A model generated the notes under the pieces. The model was given only the letters and a program-made list of their open reading frames with translations. It was not told where the DNA came from and did not search any database. The translations under genes were made by a program, and so were the position numbers. A stretch of DNA of 64,000 bases, from positions 166,857,850 to 166,921,849 of the forward strand of contig OX465283.1 of NCBI GenBank assembly GCA_949987705.1. Direction: 5' to 3'. This document shows, piece by piece, positions 21,638 to 34,734 of this stretch (positions are counted from its first letter, which is position 1; each line of letters begins with the position of its first letter). Source of the DNA: Thereva unica. Lineage: Eukaryota > Arthropoda > Insecta > Diptera > Therevidae.

Positions 21638-23504
21638 CACGGAGAAAAATTTGCGATAGAATATACTTAATTTTAAGTTCGTTTGACTTAAATTTAATGT
21701 ACGTATATGGATAGCATCACGGTTGAGTAGGAGTAGCTAAAAAAATTAAGTAACTTTCGAATGCTCTTCGAGTTTACACAACTATAAGTAAAAATAATTG
21801 TAATTGTCTAATAATTGTGACATATTGTTGAACATAATCTTTACACAAAAAATCTGGAAAATTTACATTACAACTTATGTAATATTTGCCGAAAATATTT
21901 GTAAAAATAAAAACTTATCGCAGTATAAAACTTTTGTAAAAGCTACATAAGAGATTAAGAATAAACTCTACTCAAGTTAAATAGAAGAGTAACATAAATA
22001 AAATAATAGTCACGCTCCTTAAATACTTTTATTTAATGTAAATTATACCTAATATACATATATCATTTTGTGTTTTTTAGCTATGGGTATTATTTTTAAA
22101 AAAACTGCAATAACAAATTCATATATATTAATAGATTATATTATTCAATATTTGTATTACAATGTTCAAATCATACAACGAGTCATTACAAATAATTTTC
22201 CATTTTTTTCAATAAAGAGACATTGTTCAAAACTTGGGACATTATCATAAAGTATTACATTCAAATTTTCACTCCTTTTAACTTCATATGCAAAAAAATG
22301 ATTATTAAAACAAATAGAATGTAACTTATGTACTAAAAAATACGAATTATTATTAGCAGTATACACGCTATCGATAATTACATTGTTCGATACATTGTTC
22401 AGGGGAAGGTAAATTATAACTAATATAATAATAAAGTAATAAAGTAATTGTTAAAGATGAAGAAATTGCACCATTTAACTTGCCCACAAATGTGCAGAAT
22501 GGCTGGCAGGTACTTTTACTTTGCTCCACTAACTTCTGTCTCTGATAGAGGATTATAGGCAGATCTTCTGATTTCTGGAATTTTATTTACATAATATTAT
22601 AAATAATCATTTGTTTCAAAAAACAACCGCTTACCTCTGCATGTACAAAAAGTATTTTCTGGACTTCAAGTTTGGAACATCTTCGATTTTTTCCTTTGCC
22701 TCACTGTGATGGACCCAACTAATATGGTAGGACAAAAAATGCTAACAGATTCACCTTTCCTGGAAATCAATACACCGTTCTATAGAAACTTTGTTATTCA
22801 TTTTTTCAACAGAGTATTATGTTATCTCTGCTTATACATTTATACGAACCTCATTTGTTCCAGTAAATCCATCATTTGCAGGTCATTTTCAGCAAAAATA
22901 TATTTTTTTAACTCAAATCACTTAATATAGCTTAATCACTTAATAAAGTTTAATAGAACAAAGCACTGAAACATGGAATTAAAAACGATGTGTCTTAGAT
23001 CACTGCTGAAGGTTAACTGAAAATTCAAACGGTCAATCGATAAATGGAGGGAGTACGTTTTTCGTATTAGCACTATATAAATGACCTCGCTGATCAGTTG
23101 TTTTTATTTTGTACTTGTGTCAAACGTACATAACTCTGAAGAAAACAAAACCGTTGACTGAGTTCTCAGAAATTCACGGACACCGTATGTTTATATTACT
23201 TTGTATGGAAGTAAATCTAGCTCTACAAGCAAGTAATTTATACATAAGGTATTAAGTAAACCAGCTCGAAATTTTTTTTATATTTTCGACAAGGAAATGT
23301 AGCATTGGTTTAATGTTAGAGTTACTGAAAACTGATGAAATAACTAAGAAAAGGAGTTACTGAAATTAATAAGCAATTTTTAGTGATGTCTAAAATAATT
23401 TTAACATTAATCTTAAGTGGCCCCTATTGAAAATTATATAAAAATTACTTTAGAAAATTGACATAACTTTTTATGTAAATTCTAATATATCATTTTTCTC
23501 CGTG
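21638..23504. mobile_element. AT-rich DNA element with CACGGAGAAAAAT ends
   Basis: CACGGAGAAAAAT at 21638 and ATTTTTCTCCGTG ending at 23504 form a 13-bp terminal inverted repeat. Both are flanked by TA, the target duplication of Tc1/mariner-type elements. The interior is very AT-rich and differs in composition from both flanks. A coding-like minus-strand stretch (22180-22420) is the only protein trace. Superfamily is inferred from the TA duplication only, and a TA duplication can arise by chance. Confidence 0.6.
22180..22425 (-). pseudogene. Coding-like relic inside the CACGGAG element
   Basis: A minus-strand frame stays open upstream of the annotated start. Aromatic and hydrophobic residues alternate (YFLVHKLHSICFNNHFFAYE and further), as in a beta-rich domain. 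I do not recognise the family. It is most likely the C-terminal remnant of the element's own protein, but it has no start and no catalytic motif. Confidence 0.3.
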
Positions 23505-23506
23505 TA

Positions 23507-24525
23507 GCAGCAACAACAACACGAAATCCTGGCTGTTTGGTCCTTGAAATGAAATTGGTATTTACAGGCAAGAAATGGAGCAGGCAAAATGTAAAATTCA
23601 TGAAAGGTAATATGAGTACTACACGGGCGGGCGGGGCGGAGGCTGAATGGAATCGTCGAAACTTTCCCGATTCTAGGACCAACTTCCTTAAATTTTCTGC
23701 CTTTTCCAGCGAAATGGTGTGCGAATTTCTTCTCTTATTTATAAGAATGACTGCTGAGCTTCTAGAGCGCTCCTCGGTATCCGTCTACTTTATGCATGTG
23801 GGCGAAGCCCTCCTCAACCCGTTCCCCCGGCACACAAAATCATAAACGGAACTCAAATTGCACACATTTTCCAGTAATATCACAAATTTGTTTCACTTCG
23901 TCGCTTCGTGTCTGCTAGGATAGAAAACAAAAGCTCGACGTTAACTAATCAGTCCCAGAGTGCGGGGATCCCCAGCATTCCTATGGAAATTACCGAGAAA
24001 TAAAATTCTCAAAAGGATAATTAGTCCCATGTCCATATTTAGTTTTAATTAGTTTCATTAATCTAAGTGCTATGGATTAAGAGCTAAAACTTGGCCACAC
24101 AGCGGCCACCGCAAGGCAGCTCCGCCAGCCTCCTGGGCGCTTCTGGTGCTTCTAAACTTTTCTTCGGTTGTGACTTGTTTTCTTGACAAATGGCCATTTT
24201 ACGTGCAACGACTTTAACTTTTTATGTTGGCCAAATTTACACGAAACTAATTGAATTTTTGCCTAATGAAAGCCTGGTTAAGGGATGACAATTCCGCATT
24301 TACGAGTGTTTCCATAGTAAGAGGGTTTTGGCAAGTTTGTGGCAGAAAAGTTTAATTAGTTTAAGTTGAACACTTTCACAAAAATAGTGTAATTATAAGT
24401 AATAGTTAAGCTCCACATTGGAACATCTAGGTAAGAACTGATTGGAACTGATATCTTACTTAGTTTAACTGAATTTTCTGTCTACCATCAATGATAATTT
24501 GTGACACAAGCTTGACTGAAATCCG
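23507..24525. other. Intergenic DNA
   Basis: No supported gene. The open frame 23537-23845 (+) lacks any recognisable domain and partly mirrors a minus-strand frame. No repeat ends were found. Confidence 0.35.
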
Positions 24526-24529
24526 CAAG

Positions 24530-24665
24530 GAACCCGTGGAGTTGGAAGACCTAGTACAATGTGGAGGAGAGCCCTAGCAGGATCTGCAACACCTTGGAAA
24601 TTCTGGTCGGAGCTGAGAATGCAACGGGTTTAGCCCTGTCCCACATCAAAGGAGCATAACGAACG
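24530..24665 (+). pseudogene. LINE reverse transcriptase C-terminal scrap
   Basis: One frame gives a GRPSTMWRRAL-like segment followed by a Trp-rich tail (WKFWSEL), the usual ending of RTE-like reverse transcriptases. Only the last ~40 codons survive. Another copy's endonuclease begins about 120 bp downstream. Confidence 0.5.
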
Positions 24666-24769
24666 AACGATCAAGTGGGAGAGGACCGCGCGGAAAAACT
24701 GATCAAACTGTTTGGGCACTAGGCTAACAATCAAGTCTCGGAACTCGGAGCCTGGGACTGGACGGATGA

Positions 24770-25850
24770 CACCAAACGACTTCGGCAACGAAATATGGAA
24801 CACGAATTGATTACTTGGAATGTTAGGACGCTGAGTAGAGTAGGAGGAGTGAAAAGTATACTTGACAAACTCAAAAGATACCGAGTAAAGGTAGCAGCAT
24901 TGCTAGAGATCAGATGCCGAAATAATAAGCTTACAGAACTCAGAACACCTACAATGTTCTCAGTGGAATAGCATCAACGAGCAAAACATTTGGAGTGACA
25001 TTTTTGGTGGCATCATCGATTTAAAGGTATCAGTGCGAGAATATGCTTACTAAGACTCAGGACGAGAGTCCACAATCTGTCCATAATTAACACACACTTC
25101 CCAACAGTAGACAAGCAAGACGAAGAGGAGGATGAGTTCTATGATACCCTTAGCATGCAGCTGGCACGCACGATCAGTGTTAAAGGTTCTTTTTCTAAAC
25201 TCAAATTTAAATCGAAAGAAAAAAAAATATATTAATAGATAGCCACAGGCATGCACTCTCCCGCCACAGGTATGCCTTTAAAAAATTGCATAGGACAAAG
25301 AAAATGGGCAATTATTGTGGTGACCATAATGGGTACAAAAAGCATACTCCGTAGAACAGTTCTCGGTCGACTGCGTAGGTCAAGCAGCATTGGACGTAGT
25401 TAGTGCTTAGCTGGGGGACTGCTTGGTAAAACAACACTCGCGTTTGGAATAATCTATGTCGATGCGGGCGCATTTATAAATTTGCATGTCATTGTGGTGG
25501 AAGCGTGCAGGCCTGTGACGGGGAGAGTGCGTACTTTTGTGGGATGCCTATTATGCGTGCTAGCCACTCACGCGTGCGTGGTAGTAATAAAATTAGCCAA
25601 TAAACTATTTTTAATCGGGTGATCGTGGGAGACGCTAATGCGAAGATAGGAACGGATGAGGAATTCGGTGGTAGCATAGGCCAACGTAGCCAACTCAACC
25701 ACTCAACTAACAACGATGGTACCTACCTAATTTATTTTACCACATCTCGCGGAATGGTCATTATGTCAACCTTTCTCCTACAAAAGGAAGTGGATATCAG
25801 CCGACGGTATTATGAAGAACCAGCTTGAGCACGTTCTAGTAGAGATAAGA
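24770..25850 (+). pseudogene. RTE-like LINE endonuclease, interrupted
   Basis: The frame DDTKRLRQRNMEHELITWNV begins an AP-endonuclease domain: ITWNVRTLSRVGG, then VAALLEIR, which holds the conserved Glu. Further pieces follow: SIINTHFPT near 25085, a DEFYDTL segment near 25135, then IVGDANAKIGTDEEFGG at 25620 and a C-terminal DNDGT-type segment. About 430 bp of unrelated DNA separates the middle from the GDANAKIG part. Several stops and frame changes show it is dead. Confidence 0.8.
25176..25612. mobile_element. Insertion splitting the endonuclease relic
   Basis: This block interrupts the endonuclease between its DEFYDTL and GDANAKIG parts. It contains an inverted pair, GCACTCTCCCGCCACAGG (about 25253-25270) and CCTGTGACGGGGAGAGTGC (about 25513-25531). 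It has no coding potential. It is probably a short DNA element or a composite insertion; I could not define its exact ends or a target duplication. Confidence 0.5.
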
Positions 25851-25859
25851 GGCGCAAAC

Positions 25860-28600
25860 AATGTATTATGCCGTGGTTACATAGTGCGAGTTAGTATGCA
25901 AGCTGGCCTAGTCAGTTACTGCAATGCAGCTACTCGCACCGAGTGACCGGATCGTACAAGATACTGTCATATGCGTGCCGATCAGTACTTCGCACCCGGG
26001 TTACTACAACGAATGTCAATCTTATGACTAGACGCGGACACGAAACCACAAAGAATTATAGATCGGTAAGCATGTGATCCTTTCTTCTTAAGTCCCTAGA
26101 ACCCATACAGTATGTTTACTTAATTTTTAAATTTACTTAATTTTAATTGCAGGCTCCAGATTAGGGAGTCCAAGACTTGATACCGCGGGGCCGTTTCACA
26201 GCACTCGAACCAATTGGGTAACACGCGGTTACTATAACGTCCACTCTCGCACCTAGGAGGAGGGGCATTCCTAAACCGGGCACTCCGCACCTCTCTCCCT
26301 ACTCTTCTGCAAAAGCGAGGAAGCCATCTCCAATTCGATAGTAGAAGCCAGTGTTCTGTTGTGGCAGTATGGGATTGGGGTCGGTGTACTAAAACCGCGT
26401 GTTGACGCTCATTCTTTTTCGACTAGAGGTTGCTGGCTGACATTGGATTCTAAGGCATGTTCGTCTGCAGCAGATAGGCGGGATTTACCTCTTCCACATA
26501 AACTTATCTCTGCAATATTCCTCCTGGTAGAACCAGCTGGAACTGTCGGTTGCTTTTAATCCTTTTAGTATTTCCAAATAATCCATAAATATCCCTGCAT
26601 CAATTACCGCTTTGATCAGTTCGAAATTGCATTTCGCTGAAGCGGGAACGTCGATTGTTTTCAATTTCCCTACGCCCTCGTGCTGAGATCGCTTGAGTAA
26701 CTCCTCTGTCATCTCTGAAATTAAAAAAAAATGAAAACAATCCGAACCAAATTGCAATTCCTCCGTAGTTGGGAAAGTGTGGACGGGGACGTACTCGCGG
26801 GGGTGGTGATCATCAAAGGAGAAGAAACTGAGAAATTCGCAGACGAGTGGGGAAATAAAAAAGTGATCAATGGTTGGAAAAGGATGAAAAGGGAACAGCT
26901 CCTGTATGAACGGCTGGGCACAAAGCTTTCATTTGTTTTAAGCTTTTGATTTTCATTTCTCCCTTCAAATGACAATTATCATCCTCCTGTGCCCGTTTCG
27001 AGCCTACTTTGATTCGCCTTTTAGCCGCCGCTTTTGTTTCGCTTTGAAAGTTTTTAATTTCCACTGGGAAATGGTGACTGGATTTCCCTTTGAAAGGGAT
27101 TTTGTCAGGACTAAAGTGGGTGGAGTCGTTTTTTCCGACTAGTAACGCTGATGTTTGCGCTTTGCTGGAATATTGCATGCTGCCAATGCCAATGCGCTTT
27201 AATGGTGGCTCCTTGTAATTTCAATCAATTTACTTAAATTAAAAGTGCCTTCGGCAAAATGTCATATCGTTCTCCCTTGCAAATCAACAGTCTTTTTATT
27301 GTTTAACACAACAATTAAACTCAGCCGCAGTTTTTATGAATGCTGAATATTTTGTCAGGCAAAAGCCACCCTCGGTGCATTCCCTTCTAATTGTGCATTC
27401 GAATTGTAGGTAAAGTAAGTGAAAAAATATGAGGAAAGCCCCAGCATCGACCACCAAGCACAGTGCTACGAGTTGTTTTTTCCAAGGAGGAAAGTTAAAA
27501 TGTACTTTCAGCCAAAGAACCTGAAAAGGATAAAAGTACCAAAAAGGAAACAAAGTTGAAAGAGGAAAATTTTTACATTGCCGCACATCTGGATGATTCT
27601 AAGTGAAAAACTGAAGATGGTGTGGCTTCACAATTCCCGCACACAAAGTCACTCTTTCTTTACGCTTTATACGTGTTCACCAGAGCTCTCCTTAGTCCTT
27701 ACTTTGATGAAAATAAAATGGAAGTAATAAAAGTTTACACAATTTTCCTCGAGCTCATCTGCACAGGCCGGCCTGGTGCGGGCGGAGGTGTTCTGTGAAA
27801 AGGAGTTTTATTCTGTTTCTGCATCAACACATTTCTGAATGTTGGTGGCTTCCATATCAATCTAAGTCATCACATCTCACAAAGTTTCGTATTTTATAGT
27901 TACTGAGCAGGGGAGCAGGGGACTTTGACTATAGAAAATGGGAGCATTTATGTTGCGCTCTTAAAAGGATGAGTTTAAGTATAAATTAAGGATGCGAAGT
28001 CAAGGCTATACGTGGGGAATAATCTCTTTTATGGAGGGAGATGAGAAGAATATAGAAATGTATAGACCTCGTGCATTTTTTTTAAATTACTTGCACATGT
28101 TTCCCTTCCGGATTTAACTAACTAACTTAAACTTTATTAAGATCTTGTGTGGTCCTTTTCTCATTTCCTTTTATATTTTCCATACCAGGTCCTCAATTAT
28201 AACACCATAAGATGTTTAAAAACTATTAATAAAATGCTGTAGTTTGTACGAAATATAGGTCTTTCAACAAGAGGTGTCATTTTAAATTTCGAGTCATATT
28301 TTAACTGCCAACCCTAGGAGATTTTCAGATATGAGTCGATAGACACTCATAACATAAAACGCATTGAAATAGTGAAAATTCGCTACAAAAATGGTGAAAA
28401 TATCGCGTTTGTGGTCATATGCCAGCGCCTTTTCGTGTAGCTTTAGTGAATTTAATGAATAAATCCGAAAGCCGCGAATAAGTTATTGATGTGGAAACTC
28501 CAACTCAAGCTCGTTCGTCCAACTGTTCCGATTCAGAATTCTGGCAAGGCTATCTCCCACTAACTCCGACGGTTACATTTCTGGCTCAGCCGGGTTAAAA
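25860..28600. other. Intergenic DNA without recognised genes
   Basis: Overlapping open frames occur on both strands at 26485-27180 and 27296-27586. None has a domain, splice context or codon pattern that separates it from noise. No repeat boundaries seen. Confidence 0.35.
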
Positions 28601-28699
28601 AAGTGAACTCATACAACACCGAAGAGTTCAATCAAGAGGCTCACTATCTTCCTCTTCATACATACTCCATCCTAGACTTGGGTGCACCTAACATTAGCC

Positions 28700-29010
28700 T
28701 TGTTCGAGAGGAGTCCTTCAGAGAATTTTTGGCTATTTATGTGAGGAAGGCCGATTCCGGAGACTCTACAACGATAAGATCTACGGGCACTATTATGATA
28801 TAGATGTCAAGAAAATAAAGTTCGTTAGGCTTCGGTGGCCAGAGCATCCAGCAGGTATGAGCGCAGAGGAACTTGCTCGAAAATTTTTCTATGGTGAGAT
28901 CTATGGAGTGAGAGAGCGCGAGAGACTTAGTCTCCGTTGGAAAGATCGCGTAGACCAGGATGCTCAGAGCTTAGGGATGCCATCGGCTCAGAATCTAGTA
29001 GAGAAAAGTG
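28700..29010 (+). pseudogene. Non-LTR reverse transcriptase C-terminal relic
   Basis: Frames in order give RRLYNDKIYGHYYDID, then KFVRLRWPEHPAGMS, then RKFFYGEIYGVRERERLSLR and WKDRVDQDAQSLGMPSAQNL. This is the usual R/KWxGHVxRM, GxRxRGRPxxRWxD...LG layout at the end of RTE-type and related reverse transcriptases. The Gly-Arg-Pro segment is corrupted to Arg-Glu-Arg. It differs from the 19.1-kb copy, so it comes from another subfamily. Confidence 0.65.
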
Positions 29011-29049
29011 AAGGACTGGATCCCGGCTGTAGAGTCGTTGAAGTAAGTG

Positions 29050-31545
29050 TTCCATTAATAACCTCGGAGTTTGTACTTTAGATGGACCTAGAAATATCAT
29101 CACCTTTTTTCGAAAATATTGCTCGTTTCTGTTGATTTTAAAATAATACCACTTGTTGAAACACCGCGTACAACGGAATTTAAAATAATTATTTCTAATT
29201 TATTTTCGCGTACTAAGCAAACCTCTTCGAGATAGTTGGCAAGCGTTATTCCGATTTTACAGAAAGGTTCGATATAAAATTTAGCTAATTACAGATAGTC
29301 AAGAATAATTAAATGGAAAACTTTAAACACCGTTGTGATACTAAAATATTTTTTTAAACTTGACTAATTTAAAATATTCCACCAAAAAGCAACTTAAAAA
29401 AATTCAAAACTTTCAATTTTAATTTGCTGAACATGTTAAAACAAATTCCTTGGTAGGTTCACTTCTCACAATTCCTACACTCACATTGGCGCACAGATTT
29501 TCACAACTGCTCCTGGTCTTCCCTAATGCCTGCGCATGTCTGAATATCCTTAAAACATGAATGAACACTTGCCTCCTGCAGAATCTGGGCGCCCAGTACA
29601 ATTTTCACCCTTAAAGAGTGTGTATTCGTTAAAGGGTGACGAAAAAACTGCTCAGAACCGCCGTTACGTTGCCAGCTACACAATATTATCCTCGTGAAAG
29701 TCCTTTACGAAATTTTTCCAGTCCGGCCGACACTCTCTTAAAGCAGGATAAGAACAAATTTTCGGGATACCTTCAGCACAGTCCTTAGAATGACAAACTG
29801 TTAATGAAATAACACATCAACAGGGCTGGTTACAGTCCGGGTGCGTGTGGATGTGTGCACATTCGACCCTTTTCCTTGCGGTTAGTTTTGGCGCCCTCCA
29901 AGGATTTGTAACATCGAAGTAACAAATTCGCTGCTGAAGTTGCTGTTCGCCTGCTGGGCAAAGGTTGAGCTGACTTACGACGTAAGTGGAACTTACTACC
30001 GCCCTTACATGGTTATTGATTAGATTTACTCGGTAAGCTTGCCGGCGCTTCTGAGTCCCTGTTCAACCATGGGCGTTACCTTGAGAAGGGTTAAATTAAG
30101 GACTTCATGGACACGTGCTTGCGGTGACCAGCACATGCCTCTAATTTCAGCTTCTTTGCGCTCCAGACGACGAATGCCAGCCTCAAAGTTACTAAAGGAC
30201 GAGACTAATGTAGATGTGGGAGGGTTTTCCACGGGTGCCACGTCCGGGTGAGTCGCGAAATGGCATATGGGGGTGTAAAACAATGCCGGGGTACCTACCC
30301 TGCAAGGATAATTCCGACGGGTAGGTACAGAACGCCAGAAAAGCATAAGTTAGCCGTGCTATGAGCTCTGCGCTCCTGGTATGAAAACTAAGATGGAATT
30401 TCCTTTGCGCTCAAAGAAGGATGAAAAGGATACAACCGTCAACTTAAGGAGAACAGAGCTTGCCTCGTCCTTTTACATTTTTACTGCTAACAGCGGCAGC
30501 TACCAGCCCAAGGACGAACTGTAGGAAGCTTTTCAAATAAACAGCTTTCTAAAGCTTCTAGTGCAGACTTGAATCATGGCTGGCCTGGTTTCGGGACGGA
30601 CTATTGAACCTGTTATCCTGGGTAAAGCTTTCCGAAAGTTTCCTTTAAGTTCTAATTAGTTTTTCTATTTACCGCTTGATGGCACACTACAAACTGTTAA
30701 CCGTTGGTGTGTCGGTAATTTTGAAAGAAAGGACTCAAGAAAAGCTTTAAGCGTCCTCCTTTTTTTGTTATATTTAACATTTATATTTAAATAGTTTTTT
30801 ATTACCTGAATTGCAAGATTGGGTTCGTTTTGTTAGTGCAGTGGGGCTTGGCTTGGCACCGCACACCATTTTAATTCAAAAATATTTAAATGATAAATTT
30901 AAAAATAAAATTAATGCGCCCCGATACCCACTAATGAGAAACCTTCCTGTTAAGATTTACCAGTAGGAGCCGTGGTAGAATGAAGTTAACAGCGGAGATC
31001 TTTAATATGAACAAGACTTGTGGCAGCAGCTCTATGAGGACTACCTACATCTGTACAAGAAATTTGCCTCATCTACCAGAGATACCTAACAGCGGTGCTG
31101 CCAATCTGTCGAGACCTTAGGCGACTCCACCAGACTATGCAGGATTCTTTCGAGAGAACGGTCCAGTCCCTCTTTGATCAAAAATAAAAAGGATTCAGCT
31201 AAGAGAGAATCGCAACCGGAGGTAGGAGTCCTTTGAGCGACTAATGAACACACATTCCTGGGAGGATATTCTCCATTTTAGGTACCCTGCTGGCAGGCGT
31301 CATGCTGCATATATACCCTAAGTTAGTAAAACCATAAAAAAGGAAAATTTCCTCGAGGCCTCTGTGATCTCATGGACGCGGCGTTACAAACCTTTTAAAG
31401 CTGGACTGCGACCCGCGAACTCCTTTAACACCCCCTCCCCCGTTGGGCAATAGAGGACCAGGCTGTTAAGCGGGGTATACGAACAAGAGGGAAAGAATCG
31501 TTCACTTCCAGTGTAAGTTCCAAAGCCGGGGAGCCTACACAAAGT
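29050..31545. other. Intergenic DNA with unassigned open frames
   Basis: A minus-strand frame at 30026-30346 (106 codons) has a plausible amphipathic C-terminus (FEAGIRRLERKEAEIRG) and might be a retroelement ORF1 scrap, but I cannot assign it. The rest shows no gene or clear repeat. Confidence 0.35.
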
Positions 31546-32470
31546 AGATTTTTATGTGGCAGCTCTAAGATCGGGAGTCACTCCTTGCACAACAGCCCAG
31601 TTCGTTATGTCGTTTGTCACGTCACAGCACAAATTTGAGGGTTGCATTAGAGATGAGGCCGAATGTTGGATTTGTATATTACAGCACGAGCCGAAGGAAG
31701 TTGCACCTCTTAATAAATCCCAAACTCTGAGATGCTAGATTGGTGATTTGGTGTATGTAGTCATTCCATCGCAAGTGTTTGGTACTGTCACACCTAAGAT
31801 ATTAAGGAGTGGGTCGGCCAACATGATCCACTGACGCGAATAGAGAGGTATTGCCATTTTTAGAGACAGTGCTTGGTTTAGATGGGGTTAAACTCGGCCC
31901 AATTATTGTTTCTCCTGTCTAGCATGAGTGCAATGTCTTTGTTTATTGAGTTGGACAATAGTATCGCGATCAACAAGGTAGGATCTGGCATGTGCTTGTC
32001 TTGCATTGTCGCAGCCGTAAGAGTAACGTAGGGTATTGTCATCAGCGATTGGATTGGAGCGGGTTGAAAGTAGGTCAATTATAAATATAAGAAAAAAAGT
32101 AGGTGATCAAGTTGATCCCTGGGAGTCCCCAGCAGAGATCGGGTCGGGTTCGGATTTAACGCCACCCAATATTTGTGTGAGTTTAGCTAACAAGCCTGAG
32201 TGCCATACTCTATCATAAGGCTTGGGGATATCAAGAGAAGCCAGACTAGATTCACCAAATCAATGATGCCAATTTCGTTTGAGGTGTTCTGTAAGACAAA
32301 CTAAAAAATCGACAGTGTATTGTTTGTCAGAAGCCGCATTCTTTGTCGTTTATAAGTATGTTGGATTGTAGATATCCCATAAGCTTTTTGTTGATTATCG
32401 TCTCCACGGTTTTAGAGGGAATAGAAGTAATTGCTATTGGGCGGTAGTTGGAGAGAATGCTGGAGTCACT
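31546..32470 (-). pseudogene. Jockey/CR1-like LINE, 3' half with RT relic
   Basis: On the minus strand the sequence opens with a SNYRPIAITSIPSKTVE segment (the NYRPI box, about 32460-32400), continues KKLMGYLQSN, and later has an IADDNTLRYSY segment near 32050-32010 matching the catalytic ADD box. A WNDYIHQI/ASQSLGFIKRC segment follows near 31770-31700. It ends in the family 3' tail, CTGCCACATAAAAA at 31559-31546. Many stops and frame changes break it. The upstream endonuclease half is absent, which is normal for 5'-truncated LINE copies. Clade is inferred from the NYRPI style and the poly-A end. Confidence 0.8.
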
Positions 32471-32474
32471 TTCT

Positions 32475-34120
32475 AGAAGAATAAAAGAGATCTGAGGATA
32501 GAGGTCATAGAACTGACAATCTTCTTAAACTCCACATGATGGCTTTAGACATCCGCCACATATGAGTTCGCGAGCTTGTACATCCAATTTTAGCTTCTTT
32601 ATTTGTGCTATACTCTTTAAAACACTACAAATAATTTACCTTTTCATAAATTATGCTCGCAAAACACATGTCGAAGAATTCCGCAGTTCATCGATTTTAT
32701 CTGTAATCACAGTCTTAAAAACTAATTTCCTTGTGACGTCGAGCTCTTAATTACTTTTCACTTTCGTCTCGAATAGTGTTGGCGAAATGAAGACGGTCCT
32801 TTATGTAGCGGCATGTCTTCTCACGTTATACAGAAGACGACGATGACGGCAGCTCCAAGGAGCCCGTGAACATGTGTCTTGACTTTTTGTGCTCATCATC
32901 GAGCCACCTAATTAGCTGTCGTCTTGGGTTTCAGTATTTCTTTTTCGTCTGAGATTAATTTGACAGAAACACTTCAAGAATTAGTTGTCTCGTCTGTCAA
33001 CTGCTTAATCGGAAAATTCCTCATCGCGTAGCTGATTCCTGTGCGTGCGATGTGAGGACGTTTTCGCATATCAGGATCGCGCAATCGTTTAAAAGTAATT
33101 TTAAATTACCCAAATTGCTCCTGAGCAGAGAGGTGGGGATGAGTAGTGTTTGTGCGGGTAATGAGGAGCTCTTTTAATGAGGGCGAGTGCATGGGTGCAT
33201 GCCTATGGATAAGAACCAAAACGCTGATTGATTTTGTGCATTCACTTCCCGACTTTTTTTGCCGACCACGAACCTTTCAAAATCCGATAAAAATCAGGAT
33301 TAATTTCGGAACTAATTAATCATCAGCGATGAACGTTAAATCTCCCCGAGTATCGCGGGTTTACGAGGCGCGTAAAAGTGTCACTCGTTGCCACACGTGC
33401 ATAATTTATGGCAGCCACCACTACTCCTCCGACATAGTTCCACCCTCAAGTATCCTCCTCAAGATCCACCCGACTTATGAGTTTTTCACGCTCCTTCGCC
33501 TTTTGCGTCTCAAGATCGAGAGGACTGCGGCGAGGAAAACTCCTTGAAGGAGAACCCTTAGAGAACCGCCACCGCCGCCGGAGAATGCTCGTGTATGGGT
33601 ATTACAACTTGTTGTTGGTCGTAGATTATCTCCTGTTTGGGCTCAGGGACGTTTTTATCGTTTTGTATTTTTTGTCCTTGCTGACATATTCTTCCCTAGT
33701 TTTGTAGGATTCGCCCCAAAAATGTTTTCCAGCAAGTTTTTCCCGCTCCGCAGTGGCTTCGTGCTTTGTTTTGAGGTTTTGCTGTTGATGCTGGATTTAG
33801 TGATATGTGGGTAAACGCTTTGGGTGCGAGGCGATAAATTTGGAAGTCGTTTTGAATTTTGAACTAATGTCGCACATACTCATAAACATCCATTTGTAAT
33901 TATTACTGCTTAAAAAACATCACAGAAAAACACCTGAGTCAGAAGTGCTGAATTTGGTGACCAAGCTAAAATCCAGAGGAAGTAGAGGGGATGACTTTCG
34001 TATTATAGTAGCAAAAGCAATTTCTTACAGGCCTTGCGAAACGCTAGAAGATACATATATGGACAAAATGGCTACCACCTGTGAGCATATCGATTTGATT
34101 ATTCACCAGCAGGAGTATTT
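32475..34120. other. Complex intergenic DNA, possible regulatory content
   Basis: From about 32.8 kb the sequence is mostly non-repetitive with moderate GC content and no credible frame. It includes a TAATTA site within GAACTAATTAATCATCAGCG near 33308-33327. Open frames at 33329-33707 (+) have no domain. Confidence 0.35.
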
Positions 34121-34123
34121 TTC

Positions 34124-34650
34124 CGTTATGTGGCAGATCTAAACTCAGGAACCATCCTTTGTACTACTAGTCCGTCATGCCATTGGTCACGCCACGTTGC
34201 AATGTGTATTAAAAAGCTGATTTCGGGGGATAGAATATATTTGGAATTTTGAGGAGTACGGAGGTTGTTAAAAGAGGTACTTAAAGAAGAATTAAAAAAC
34301 ATGTTTCGCCGGTAATTGTGAGGGAACCAAAGTAACTCGAGAAAGTGAAATCATCACGTGATTACCGGTTGAGAAGTGAGATACTGAATACCAATGTATA
34401 CAGTAAAAACTTTTGGTCCTTGTTAACTTGCATCAAGCAGAATTTTTCCTCTTCCACAGCTCCTTTTTTCATTTATGGGAAGGGTGGTAACACAAAGTAG
34501 ATCTAAGGCCCATTGCACATAAGTGGATAATGTGGGTACGGTGGCTAGTAGTACCGATGCGGAAAATTCCAGCTGGGTGGGACTTGAACCCACTGGGTTC
34601 TTAGGGATGCCAGACACAGCGGAGAGTCATCCTGCTAAACGAAGGAGATC
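34124..34650 (-). mobile_element. SINE-like element with LINE-type tail
   Basis: The minus-strand 3' end is CTGCCACATAA (34137-34127), preceded by the LINE tail block (the + strand shows TTTGTACTACTAGTCCGTCA at 34158-34177). At the other end, 34571-34645, the minus strand shows a tRNA-like head with a good B-box, GGTTCAAGTCC, and a D-arm-like segment upstream. The head-to-tail length is about 525 bp. It could instead be a SINE head next to an independent LINE scrap. Confidence 0.5.
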
Positions 34651-34734
34651 TTACATCCAACATATCCACTCAAGAACTGCGTAAGGTCGTAACTCACCTC
34701 CCCACGCTCCCTTATAACCCATCTATCCACGTTT

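Noticed and set aside
30026..30346. 106-codon minus-strand frame as a host gene
   Set aside because: It could be a retroelement ORF1 fragment, but no motif identifies it and no exon context exists.
34571..34645. tRNA gene on the minus strand
   Set aside because: Only the T-arm/B-box is convincing; context matches a SINE head.
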